A stretch of 64,000 nt of DNA, taken from Streptomyces sp. SDr-06 (GTDB lineage Bacteria > Actinomycetota > Actinomycetes > Streptomycetales > Streptomycetaceae). The stretch spans positions 434,001-498,000 of the forward strand of contig NZ_QOLA01000002.1 in the NCBI RefSeq assembly GCF_003324565.1, written 5' to 3'. Positions 8,583-16,748 of the stretch are shown in pieces. How positions within the stretch are numbered: the first letter of the stretch is position 1; each line of letters begins with the position of its first letter. A model generated the notes under the pieces. That model searched no databases. It had not been told where the DNA came from and saw nothing but the letters and a program-made list of their open reading frames with translations. A program made the translations under genes and the position numbers.

Positions 8583-10616
8583 ATGAAGGCGAAGGCCTTG
8601 AAATTGGGCAGAACCAGGCTTGCGCTCACGGCGCTGATGGCTGCCGGTCTGCTCGGCACCGCCATCCCGGCCGCCAACGCGGCGGCCACGGTGGCGCCGC
8701 GCATCGATCTGAAGGTGCTGGTCCTCGACGACGGCGGAAGCGCGGTCGGGGCGGTCGTCGCCGAGCTGAAGAACACCGGAGTCCCGTACCAGACCGTCCA
8801 GTTGAACGCCGCGGGCCGCCCGACGGTCGACGCCGCGTTCCTGAGCGACACGGTGGGCGGCCGGCCGCGCGCCAAGTTCCAGGGCGTGGTCGCGCCCAAC
8901 GAGATCCCGTTCGGCTCGGCGGCCGCGCCCGAGCAGACCGCTCTCGCCGCGTACGAGCAGACCTTCGGGATCCGCCAGATCGACGCCTACACCTGGGCGC
9001 ACCCCGAGGTGGGGCTCGACTACACGGACCAGAACGGCGGTTGGTCCGGCGTCCTGGACGGGGCGAAGACCCAGGTCACCGCGGCCGGCAAGGCGGGCCC
9101 CTTCGGATATCTGAACGGGCCCCTCACCTTCGAGGACAACGACCCGACGGTTCCCGAGAGTTACGGCTACGCGGCCCACCCCAGGGACGGCTTCACCAGC
9201 TACCTGGACGCGCCGACCGGCGGCAGCATGCTCGGCCAGTACACCCACGACGGCCGCAGCGAGCTGGTCGTCACCTTCGCCTACAACCAGTACCAGGAGC
9301 AGTTCCAGGCGCTGGCCAAGGGCATGGTGGAGTGGCTCACCCAGGGCGTGCACCTGGGCCAGAGCCGCAACTACTTCTCGGTGCACGTGGACGACGTGTT
9401 CGCGCCCGACGCCCGCTGGGACAGCGTGCACAACTGCACCCCGGGCGACTTCGACTGCCCGGCCGGCGGCGCCACCAACCCGGACATCCGGATGACCGCG
9501 GCCGACGCCCAGTACGCGGCCCAGTGGGAGCAGACCAACGGGTTCACGCTCGACATGGTCTTCAACGCGGGCTCCGGCGAGGAGTGGAAGTCCGAGAACG
9601 GCGGCACCGACGCGCTCACCGCGCAGCTGCTCGCCGACAAGGCCAAGTTCCGCTGGGTGAACCACACCTACACCCACGAGTTCCTCGGCTGCATCCAGGA
9701 CACCACCGTCGTGCCCTGGCAGTGCAAGAAGAACGCCGACGGCTCCACCCAGTGGATGAGCCGGGCCGACATCTCCGCCCAGATCTCGCAGAACAACACC
9801 TGGGCCGCCCAGAAGGGCCTGCCGGTCGACAGGAGCGAGCTCGTCACCGGTGAGCACTCCGGCATGAAGGTCCTGCCGCAGCAGCCCGACGACAACCCGA
9901 ACCTGGCGGGCGCGCTCGCCGACAACGGCGTCAAGTGGACCGGCAGCGACGCCTCGCGCGAGCCCGACCAGCGCGCGGTCGGCGCCGCCCAGACGGTGCC
10001 CAGGCACCCGATGAACGTGTACTACAACGTCGGCAAGGCCGCCGAGATGACCGACGAGTACAACTGGCTGTACACCTCCAAGGCGGACGGCGGCAGCGGC
10101 GTCTGCGAGAACAACCCGGCCTCCACCTGCATGGCCGCCCCGCTCGACACCGCCACCGGCTACCAGTCGTACATCGTCCCGCGGGAGGCCAAGACCGCGC
10201 TGTCGCACGTCCTGTGGAACGACCCGCGGCCGCACTACGTGCACCAGTCCAACCTGGCCGAGGAGCGGATCCTCTACCCGGTCCTGGACAAGGTCCTCGG
10301 TGACTACAAGGCCCTCTACGCCGGCAACGCCCCGATCGTGAACCTGCGCGAGAAGGACGCGGGAACCGAGTTCGCCCGGCGCGCGTCCTGGGACAAGGCG
10401 CTGGCTTCCGGTTCGGTGACCGCCTACCGGATCGGCGACACTGTCACCGTGCAGGCTCCGAACGGGGTGGCCGCACCGATCACGGCACCGGAGGGCACGC
10501 GCAAGCAACTGCTCCTCGGCACCACCGTGTTCGGTACGCCGTACGCGGGTCAGCGCTCCGACTGGTCCTCTCCCGAGCTGCTCCAGTCGGCGGTCACGCT
10601 GAAGTTGCCGGCCTGA
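8583..10616 (+). CDS. secreted Agd3-like polysaccharide deacetylase (CE18-like)
   Basis: A 677-residue exported protein with a Sec signal (KAKALKLG, then a hydrophobic core ending NAAA near residue 35). The likely role is removing N-acetyl groups from an extracellular aminosugar polymer. The metal-dependent deacetylase motifs are visible: HVDD with Asp270/Asp271, and NHTYTHE with His361 and His365 (HxxxH). The size and the wide flanks around a small NodB-like core resemble fungal Agd3, the galactosaminogalactan deacetylase (CE18 with a CBM87 domain). Its start has a strong GAGGGGGGAC ribosome binding site. It heads the locus, 40 nt before the glycosyltransferase. The family call is from motifs and context, without a search. 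Confidence 0.72.
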   Translation: MKAKALKLGRTRLALTALMAAGLLGTAIPAANAAATVAPRIDLKVLVLDDGGSAVGAVVAELKNTGVPYQTVQLNAAGRPTVDAAFLSDTVGGRPRAKFQGVVAPNEIPFGSAAAPEQTALAAYEQTFGIRQIDAYTWAHPEVGLDYTDQNGGWSGVLDGAKTQVTAAGKAGPFGYLNGPLTFEDNDPTVPESYGYAAHPRDGFTSYLDAPTGGSMLGQYTHDGRSELVVTFAYNQYQEQFQALAKGMVEWLTQGVHLGQSRNYFSVHVDDVFAPDARWDSVHNCTPGDFDCPAGGATNPDIRMTAADAQYAAQWEQTNGFTLDMVFNAGSGEEWKSENGGTDALTAQLLADKAKFRWVNHTYTHEFLGCIQDTTVVPWQCKKNADGSTQWMSRADISAQISQNNTWAAQKGLPVDRSELVTGEHSGMKVLPQQPDDNPNLAGALADNGVKWTGSDASREPDQRAVGAAQTVPRHPMNVYYNVGKAAEMTDEYNWLYTSKADGGSGVCENNPASTCMAAPLDTATGYQSYIVPREAKTALSHVLWNDPRPHYVHQSNLAEERILYPVLDKVLGDYKALYAGNAPIVNLREKDAGTEFARRASWDKALASGSVTAYRIGDTVTVQAPNGVAAPITAPEGTRKQLLLGTTVFGTPYAGQRSDWSSPELLQSAVTLKLPA

Positions 10617-10656
10617 TCGCTCGTCTCGCACGACCGCTTGTCCTGGGGGGACATCC

Positions 10657-12207
10657 ATGCCGAGCAGTGGCCGTCATGTCACCATGCTCACCGAAGGCAC
10701 ATATCCGCATATACACGGGGGTGTGAGCACCTGGTGCGACCAGCTCGTCCGCGGCATGCCGGAGGTCGACTTCAACGTCGTCGCCCTCACCGGCAGTGGC
10801 CGTGAGCCGGTCGCCTGGGAGCTACCGGCCAACGTCTACCGGCACACGGCCTTCCCCCTGTGGGGGCCGCGGCCCGGTGGGCGGCGGCCGCTCCTCGGCA
10901 AGGAGAGGCGCCGGTTCACCGACACCTACGAGCGCTTCCTGCTCGCCCTGCTCGACCCGGAGTCCGGCTGTGACTTCACCTCGGCCCTGTACGGGCTCGC
11001 GGAGCTGGCCCGGGCCGGGCGGCTTTCGGCGGCACTGCGTTCCGAAGCGGCGCTGAAGTCCCTGATGTGGATCTGGACCATGCCGCACCTGGCGCTGTCC
11101 AGGGCGAAGCCCACCGTGCACGACGCCCTGACCGCGACCGACCTCCTGGAACACGCACTGCGCCCGCTGTCCGCCCGCATTCCGGCGGACAGCGTGGCGC
11201 ACGCGGTCAGCAGCGGCCTCGCCACGCTGCCCGCGCTCGCCGCGCAGTACTTCGACGGGGTGCCGTTCCTGCTGACCGAGCACGGGATCTATCTGCGCGA
11301 GCGCTACCTCGGCTACCGCACCGGCGAGCAGAGCTGGCCGGTGAAGGCGGTCCTGCTGGGCTTCTACCGGGAGCTCAACTCCATGGGCTACCGCCAGGCC
11401 GACCTCATCACCCCGTGCAACCAGTACAACCGCCGCTGGGAGGAGCGCGGGGGCGCCCCGTCCGAGCGCATCCGCACGGTCTACAACGGGGTCGACCCCG
11501 ACCTCTTCCCGCACGCCGGGCCCGACCCGGCCGTCCCCACCCTCAGCTGGTGCGGACGCATCGACCCGATCAAGGACCTGGAGACCCTGATCCGCGCGTA
11601 CGCCATCGTGCGGGCCGAACTCCCCGAGACCCGGCTGCGCCTGTACGGGGGAGTCCCGGCCGGCGGCGAGGACTACCGCACCCGCCTGGAGAAGCTGGCC
11701 GCCGAGCTGGGCGTCACGGACGGCATCTCCTACGAGGGCCGGGTCAGCGACGTGGCGAGCGCCTACGCGTCGGGCAGCGTGGTGATGCTCTCCAGCATCA
11801 GCGAGGGCTTTCCGTTCTCGCTGATCGAGGCGATGTCCTGCGGCCGCGCCACGGTGTCCACGGACGTCGGGGGTGTACGGGAGGCGGCCGGTGAGGCCGG
11901 TGTCGTCGTGCCGCCCCGGGAGCCCGCGATGATGGCCGAGGCGGCCCTCGCGCTGCTGCGCGACCACGAGCGGCGGGCCGAGCTCGGCGCCGCCGCCCGG
12001 CAGCGGGTGATCGACAAGTTCACCCTGCACCGCTCGGTGGACGGCTTCCGCCGCATCTACCTGGAACTGGCCGGACACCCCGAACCGGAGCTCGCGCGGG
12101 CCGCGTTCACGCCCGAGGACGACTGGACCCTGCAACTCACCGGGCCGTGGTACCGCGAGCTGTCCGGCGAGGCCAAGGCCGGCCTGCTCGACGGGGCACC
12201 CCGGTGA
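10657..12207 (+). CDS. PelF-like GT4 glycosyltransferase
   Basis: A 516-residue cytosolic glycosyltransferase without signal or membrane segments, expected to polymerise a nucleotide-activated sugar. The N-terminal half (about 1-270) starts TMLTEGTYPHIHGGVSTWCDQLV, the opening of PelF/DUF3492 proteins. The C-terminal half has the GT4 features CGRIDPIKDLETLIRAY, the EGF motif with catalytic Glu in SEGFPFSLIEAM, and DVGGVREA. PelF uses UDP-GalNAc to make the Pel polymer, so an aminosugar polymer is the likely product here. Its stop overlaps the next start by 4 nt (GTGA), implying translational coupling. Confidence 0.8.
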   Translation: MPSSGRHVTMLTEGTYPHIHGGVSTWCDQLVRGMPEVDFNVVALTGSGREPVAWELPANVYRHTAFPLWGPRPGGRRPLLGKERRRFTDTYERFLLALLDPESGCDFTSALYGLAELARAGRLSAALRSEAALKSLMWIWTMPHLALSRAKPTVHDALTATDLLEHALRPLSARIPADSVAHAVSSGLATLPALAAQYFDGVPFLLTEHGIYLRERYLGYRTGEQSWPVKAVLLGFYRELNSMGYRQADLITPCNQYNRRWEERGGAPSERIRTVYNGVDPDLFPHAGPDPAVPTLSWCGRIDPIKDLETLIRAYAIVRAELPETRLRLYGGVPAGGEDYRTRLEKLAAELGVTDGISYEGRVSDVASAYASGSVVMLSSISEGFPFSLIEAMSCGRATVSTDVGGVREAAGEAGVVVPPREPAMMAEAALALLRDHERRAELGAAARQRVIDKFTLHRSVDGFRRIYLELAGHPEPELARAAFTPEDDWTLQLTGPWYRELSGEAKAGLLDGAPR

Positions 12208-13640
12208 GCGGATCGCTGTGGGTCGGCGGGGAGGAGGGGCAGGACACCCTGCCCTTCATCCCCCGCCAGCGCCTGCCCAAGCCGCCCGCGGACGACCCGC
12301 TGGCCGAACTCGCCCTGCGCCTGGACGAGTTGATAGCCGCGGCCGTGCACCCGGACGAGATAGCCGCGATCATCGAGTCCGACGGCATGACGGACGCCCA
12401 GATAAGAGCCGTCTACGGCCACCCCGACTCCTTCTCGCTCGCCGAGGAGCTCTACGGCCGCGTCGAGCGCCGCTACCCCCCGGCCCCGGCGCCGCCCGCC
12501 GAACCCTGGCACACCCACCTCGGCTCCTGCCTCCTGCGGGGCCTCGTCTTCGCGCTGCCCGGCCTCGCCTACGTCCTGGGCGCGCCCCTGCTCGCCGGCC
12601 CGCGCGCCACGCTCGGCCTGCCCGCCGGAACCATTCCGCTGCTCGCCGGAGCCGTCACCGGCTGGGTGTGGAACCAGTCGCTCTCGCACCGGGCGCACTC
12701 CTGGCTCAGCCTCGCCGACCGCCCGGCCGCCGTCCGCGCGCTGCGCCTGGGCGCCCCGCTCGGCGCCGCGCTCAGCTCCCTGGCCGCGCTGGCCGTGACC
12801 GGTCCGGGCGAACTGCCCGCCGCCGCGTTCGCCGCCGGTCAGTGCTGTTACCTCGCGGCGGCCACCGCGCTGCTCGTGCTCGGCCGCGAACGCCCGCTGC
12901 TGTGCGCCCTGTTGCCGCTGACCCTCGGGCTCGTACCGGGGCTGCCGTCCGCCGTCGGCCCGGTGCTGCTGCTCGTCTCGCTGCTCGCGGCGGTGACTCT
13001 CGCCGTGCTCGCGCTGCGCGGCGAGACGGCCGGGCCCGGACCGCGCGGCGCCGTGTCGCCCCCGATGGCCGCCTCCGTGCCGTACGGCCTGTTCGGGCTC
13101 GGCGCGGGCGTGCTCGTGCTGTACGCCGCCCTGGGCGACGTGTTCCGGCACGGCTCGGCCGGAGCGGTGGCCGGGCCGTCCGCGGTCGCGCTCACCCTCA
13201 GCATGGGCCCCGCGGAATGGCTGCTGCACCGGTTCCGGGCCGCGAGCCTGACCGGGCTGCGGACCACGTCCAGCGCCCGGGGGTTCCGCGGCTCGGTCGC
13301 CGCCACCGTGACCTGCTGCCTCGGCGCCTATCTGCTGATCCTGGCGGCGCTCGCCGAGGCGGGCACCCGGCTGTGGCCTGGTGCCCCGGCGCTCGGCGGC
13401 CTGCGCCTGGCGACCCTGCTCCTGATCGGCGCGGTGCTGTGGGCCGGGCTGCTGCTCCAGTCGTTCGGGGCGGCGGCGGGCGCCGCCCTGGTGTGCTGTG
13501 CGGCGGCCGTCGCGCAGACCCTGGCACTCCTCCTGGGCGCGCCGCGGCAGACCGGCCCGGTGGTGTCGGGGTGCGCGGCCGCGCTGCTCGCCGTGCTGGT
13601 CTGTGTCCTGCTGGGGAGGGCGACCGCCCACCGCTCATGA
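12204..13640 (+). CDS. polytopic membrane protein, possible PelG-like polysaccharide transporter
   Basis: A 478-residue integral membrane protein coupled to the glycosyltransferase gene by a 4-nt GTGA overlap. Residues about 1-100 are hydrophilic and probably cytosolic (PFIPRQRLPKPP, then a short helical stretch). The remainder has about ten hydrophobic segments, with little polar sequence between them. I do not recognise a definite family from sequence. PelG, the membrane partner of PelF, is likewise polytopic and encoded beside its glycosyltransferase, so export of the nascent polymer is the best inference. The frame is open further upstream, but GTG at 12204 is the coupled start. Confidence 0.6.
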   Translation: MSGSLWVGGEEGQDTLPFIPRQRLPKPPADDPLAELALRLDELIAAAVHPDEIAAIIESDGMTDAQIRAVYGHPDSFSLAEELYGRVERRYPPAPAPPAEPWHTHLGSCLLRGLVFALPGLAYVLGAPLLAGPRATLGLPAGTIPLLAGAVTGWVWNQSLSHRAHSWLSLADRPAAVRALRLGAPLGAALSSLAALAVTGPGELPAAAFAAGQCCYLAAATALLVLGRERPLLCALLPLTLGLVPGLPSAVGPVLLLVSLLAAVTLAVLALRGETAGPGPRGAVSPPMAASVPYGLFGLGAGVLVLYAALGDVFRHGSAGAVAGPSAVALTLSMGPAEWLLHRFRAASLTGLRTTSSARGFRGSVAATVTCCLGAYLLILAALAEAGTRLWPGAPALGGLRLATLLLIGAVLWAGLLLQSFGAAAGAALVCCAAAVAQTLALLLGAPRQTGPVVSGCAAALLAVLVCVLLGRATAHRS

Positions 13641-13702
13641 GGATGCCGTCGAGGAAACAGAGCCACCCGAGTACCCCGAGCGCGCTGCGAGGAAGCCCAT
13701 GA
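13637..13702 (+). CDS. tiny 21-codon coupled ORF
   Basis: An ATG at 13637 overlaps the TGA of the membrane-protein gene (ATGA), and the ORF's own TGA at 13700-13702 overlaps the ATG of the next gene, again as ATGA. The encoded peptide (MRMPSRKQSHPSTPSALRGS plus one residue) is basic and Ser/Pro-rich and resembles nothing I know. It may only hand ribosomes from one gene to the next, or the two overlaps may be coincidental. Confidence 0.35.
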   Translation: MRMPSRKQSHPSTPSALRGSP

Positions 13703-14316
13703 GCAAGCTGCTGGTGCCCTACTACGAGCACCCGGCCGAGCAGCCCGAGGCCTGGGACGCGCTGATCGCCGCCGCGCCCTCGCTGTACGGGGTCGTCCTC
13801 AACCCGGCCAGCGGCGCGGGCCCTTCGCCCGACGCCGCCTTCGCCGCGGTGGCCGGCCGGCTGCGCTCGGCGGGGGTGCGGGTGCTCGGGTACGTGGACA
13901 CCGCCTACGGCGACCGCCCCCCGCAGGACGTCGTGCGCGAGGCGGCCCGCCACCGCGCCTGGTACGGGGTGCACGGGCTCTTCCTCGACCAGGTGGCCAC
14001 CTCGGCCGTCCAACTGCCGTACTACGCCGACCTGCGGGCCGCGCTCGCCGCCACGTACGACACGTATGTCACCCTTGTCCTGAACCACGGCGCCGTGCCG
14101 CACCCCGGCTACGCCCGGATCGGCGATCTTCTGGTCACCTTCGAGGGGCCGTGGTCGGCGTACCGGCCGGCCGGGCCCACCACCCCCGACACCTGCCACC
14201 TCATCTACGGGGCCCCGCCGGACGCGGTGGCCCTGGCCCCGGTCCACTGTCTCGTCCCCGGTCAACTGCCGCACCCCTGGGGCACGTTGCCGCACCGCTT
14301 GGAGCCCGTCCGGTGA
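13699..14316 (+). CDS. spherulation-specific family 4 / Sph3-like glycoside hydrolase (GH135-like)
   Basis: A 205-residue TIM-barrel-type hydrolase. It opens with LLVPYYEHPAEQPEAWDALI, followed by VVLNPASGAGPSPDAAF, VLGYVDTAYGDRPPQDV, GLFLDQVA and TLVLNHGAVPHPGY. These are the strand motifs of spherulin-4 proteins, of which Aspergillus Sph3 cleaves galactosaminogalactan. Acidic residues suited to catalysis lie in YVDTAYGD and FLDQ. The GAGGAAG ribosome binding site before ATG 13699 supports the start. Unlike Sph3 it has no signal peptide or membrane anchor, so it may act inside the cell. Its stop overlaps the next gene by 4 nt. Confidence 0.78.
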   Translation: MSKLLVPYYEHPAEQPEAWDALIAAAPSLYGVVLNPASGAGPSPDAAFAAVAGRLRSAGVRVLGYVDTAYGDRPPQDVVREAARHRAWYGVHGLFLDQVATSAVQLPYYADLRAALAATYDTYVTLVLNHGAVPHPGYARIGDLLVTFEGPWSAYRPAGPTTPDTCHLIYGAPPDAVALAPVHCLVPGQLPHPWGTLPHRLEPVR

Positions 14317-15128
14317 AACGCGCACTCTGGCTGCTTGTCCCGCTTTGCCTGCTGGCGGCGTGCTCCAGCTCCCCCGACGGCCCCGACGACGGGGACGGCC
14401 AGGACTCCTCGCCCCCCGCGCCCTCCGGCCCGCACTGGCAGCCCGCCCCGGGCCTGACCTGGCAGTGGCAGCTCAAGGGCAAGCTCGACCCGAGCGTCGA
14501 CGTCCAGGTGTACGACATCGACGCCGTCGACCAGGACGCGGCGGCGGTGGCCGATCTGCACCGCAGGGGCCGCAAGGTCATCTGCTACGTCTCGACGGGC
14601 GCCTGGGAGAACTGGCGGCCCGACGCCAAGCAGTTCCCCCAGGCGGTGCTCGGCAAGGGCAACGGCTGGGACGGCGAGCGCTGGCTCGACATCCGGCGCA
14701 CCGACGTCCTGGAGCCCCTGATGGCCAAGCGGTTCGACCTCTGTCGGCAGAAGGGCTTCGACGCGGTCGAGCCGGACAACATGGACGGCTACAACAACGA
14801 CACCGGCTTCCCCCTCAAGCCCGCCGACCAGCTGAAGTACAACGAGCTCATCGCGAAGCTCGCCCACGACCGGGGCCTGGCCGTGGGCCTGAAGAACGAC
14901 CTCGACCAGATCCCGCGGCTGCTCGACCACTTCGACTTCGCGGTCAACGAGCAGTGCGCCCAGTACGGCGAGTGCGACAAGCTCACGCCGTTCGTGAAGG
15001 CGAACAAGGCCGTCTTCCACGTCGAGTACGAACTGCCGCCGGAGCGCTTCTGCGCCCAGTCCAAGAAGCTGGGCCTGAGCTCGATGGAGAAGAAGTACGA
15101 CCTGCTGGCGTGGCGCAGACCCTGCTGA
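14313..15128 (+). CDS. GH114-like lipoprotein (Ega3/PelA hydrolase-like)
   Basis: A 271-residue lipoprotein that probably hydrolyses alpha-1,4-galactosaminidic bonds at the cell surface. The start GTG overlaps the previous stop (GTGA). A signal sequence ends in the lipobox LAAC with Cys17. The barrel carries the family motifs WQWQLKGKLDPSVDVQVYDIDA, VICYVSTGAWENWRPDA, WLDIRR, GFDAVEPDNMDGY (acidic residues fit catalysis) and GLAVGLKNDLDQIP. These match GH114 endo-alpha-1,4-polygalactosaminidases such as fungal Ega3. Like PelA's hydrolase domain, it may trim the polymer during export. The gene ends 3 nt from the convergent cobS. Confidence 0.82.
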   Translation: MKRALWLLVPLCLLAACSSSPDGPDDGDGQDSSPPAPSGPHWQPAPGLTWQWQLKGKLDPSVDVQVYDIDAVDQDAAAVADLHRRGRKVICYVSTGAWENWRPDAKQFPQAVLGKGNGWDGERWLDIRRTDVLEPLMAKRFDLCRQKGFDAVEPDNMDGYNNDTGFPLKPADQLKYNELIAKLAHDRGLAVGLKNDLDQIPRLLDHFDFAVNEQCAQYGECDKLTPFVKANKAVFHVEYELPPERFCAQSKKLGLSSMEKKYDLLAWRRPC

Positions 15129-15131
15129 GCC

Positions 15132-15914
15132 TCAGCCGAGGGTGAGGGCGGCCAGGGCCGCCGTCGCGGCGGTCTCCGCGACCGCCCCGAACACATCGCC
15201 CGTCACCCCGCCGAACCGTCCCACACAGCGCCGCAGCAGCATCTGGGCGGCGGCCAGTCCGGCCGCCACGGCGAGCGCGAAGTGCAGCGCGGACCACGGC
15301 CCGAACAGCGCTCCCGCCGCCGCGCAGGCGGCCGTCACCAGGGCGGCCACCACGAGCGCGCGACCCACCGGCACCGTGCCCGCCACGACCGCGCCGAGCC
15401 CCTCCGGACGGGCCGCCGGGACCCCGCGCCGGGAGGCCAGGGTGAGCGCGGCGCGGGCGGCCACGGCCGAGACGACGGTCGCCGCGGCACCCCGGGCCCA
15501 GCCGTCCTCGTACAGCCGGGACAGGGCCGCGATCTGGGCCAGCAGACAGAAGAGCAGCGCCACGACGCCGAACGGGCCGATGTCGCTGCGCTTCATGATG
15601 CGCAGCGCGTCCTCGGCGGGCTTGGCGCTGCCCAGGCCGTCCGCGACATCGGCGAGCCCGTCCAGATGCAGACCCCGGGTGAGCAGGGCGGGCACGGCCG
15701 CGCTCACCACCGCCGCGAGCAGCCCCCCGGACCCGAGCCCCCAGCACCCCGCGCCCGCGGCCGCCGCGCACAGGCCGACGGCGAGCCCGGCGAGCGGAGC
15801 GAGCGTCATGCCGGCGCGGGCGGCGGAGCGGTCCCACCGGGTGATGCGGGCGGGGAAGACGGTGAGGGTGCCGAAGGCGAAACGTACGCCGTGCAGGGCC
15901 TTGCTGGGGTTCAC
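15132..15914 (-). CDS. cobS: adenosylcobinamide-GDP ribazoletransferase (cobalamin synthase)
   Basis: Joins adenosylcobinamide-GDP and alpha-ribazole, the last assembly step for vitamin B12, in the membrane. The 260-residue protein has several hydrophobic segments. It carries the family signature near its middle: LHLDGLADVADGLG, then KRSDIGPFGV, and GRFGGVTGDVFGA near the C-terminus. GTG at 15914 starts the usual VNPSKALHGVRFAFGTLTV N-terminus. cobT and the cobU-like gene lie 3-5 kb away on the same strand, separated by membrane genes. I found no cobalamin riboswitch upstream. Confidence 0.92.
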   Translation of the reverse strand: MNPSKALHGVRFAFGTLTVFPARITRWDRSAARAGMTLAPLAGLAVGLCAAAAGAGCWGLGSGGLLAAVVSAAVPALLTRGLHLDGLADVADGLGSAKPAEDALRIMKRSDIGPFGVVALLFCLLAQIAALSRLYEDGWARGAAATVVSAVAARAALTLASRRGVPAARPEGLGAVVAGTVPVGRALVVAALVTAACAAAGALFGPWSALHFALAVAAGLAAAQMLLRRCVGRFGGVTGDVFGAVAETAATAALAALTLG

Positions 15915-15992
15915 CCGGCGCAGGGTATCCCGAGCGCTCGGGCCCCCGGCGGCGGTAAATTGCGCATACCAGCGCAAACAAGGGCGGGTGGG

Positions 15993-16748
15993 ATGGGTCA
16001 CTGGTTCTATCGGAACATCACCGAGCCGGGCAAGCTCCCCATGCTGCTCGCGCTGGCCTCTTTTGTCGTGACGTTCCTGGTCACGCGCTCCATCACCCGC
16101 CTGATCCGGGCCGGGCGCGGCCCGTTCCGGAACATCAGGCCGGGCGGGCTGCACATCCACCACGTGGTGCCCGGTGTCATCCTCACCGTCGTCGGGGGCT
16201 TCGGGGCGGTCGGCAGCGGACGGCACGGCATCGCGGCGGCCGTCTTCGCCGTGCTCTTCGGGACGGGGGCGGGCCTGGTCCTCGACGAGTTCGCGCTGAT
16301 CCTGCACCTCGACGACGTGTACTGGAGCGAGAACGGGCGCAAGAGCGTCGAGATCGTGGTGATGGCCGCCGCCCTCATGACGCTGGTGCTCGCGGGGTTC
16401 TCACCGCTCGGCGTCAACGACGTGAGCCCCGAGGAACGGCAGAGCAGGGGGTCGTTCATCACCACGATCGCGATCAACTTCTGCTTCGTGCTGATCTCGC
16501 TGTTCAAGGGCAAGGTGCGGCTGTCGGTGATCGGCACGTTCGTGCCGTTCGTCGCGCTGTTCGGCGCGGTGCGGCTCGCCCGGCCGGGCTCCCCGTGGGC
16601 CCAGCGCTTCTACCGCAACCGGCCGCGCGCCAGGGCCAAGGCCCAGCTCAGGGCCTTCCGCCACGACCGGCGCTGGTCCCAGCCGAGGCGCCGCTTTCAG
16701 GACTGGATCGGCGGCGCACCCGACAGACTCCCGGTGCGCCGCCCCTGA
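15993..16748 (+). CDS. integral membrane protein of unknown function
   Basis: A 251-residue protein with about five or six transmembrane segments and a strongly basic C-terminal tail (residues about 205-251, many Arg). The first loop holds a conserved-looking RPGGLHIHHVVPG motif. Another loop holds LDEFALILHLDDVYW, so a cluster of His and acidic residues could bind metal. I do not recognise the family. ATG at 15993 follows a purine-rich GGGCGGGTGGG stretch. It is transcribed away from cobS, and its 3' end overlaps the convergent rhomboid-like gene by 52 nt. Confidence 0.7.
   Translation: MGHWFYRNITEPGKLPMLLALASFVVTFLVTRSITRLIRAGRGPFRNIRPGGLHIHHVVPGVILTVVGGFGAVGSGRHGIAAAVFAVLFGTGAGLVLDEFALILHLDDVYWSENGRKSVEIVVMAAALMTLVLAGFSPLGVNDVSPEERQSRGSFITTIAINFCFVLISLFKGKVRLSVIGTFVPFVALFGAVRLARPGSPWAQRFYRNRPRARAKAQLRAFRHDRRWSQPRRRFQDWIGGAPDRLPVRRP

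Noticed and set aside
15915..15992. A cobalamin riboswitch upstream of cobS, and likewise at 21587-21665 upstream of the cobU fusion
   Set aside because: Both gaps are under 80 nt and lack the conserved B12-box sequence. B12 control, if any, acts elsewhere.
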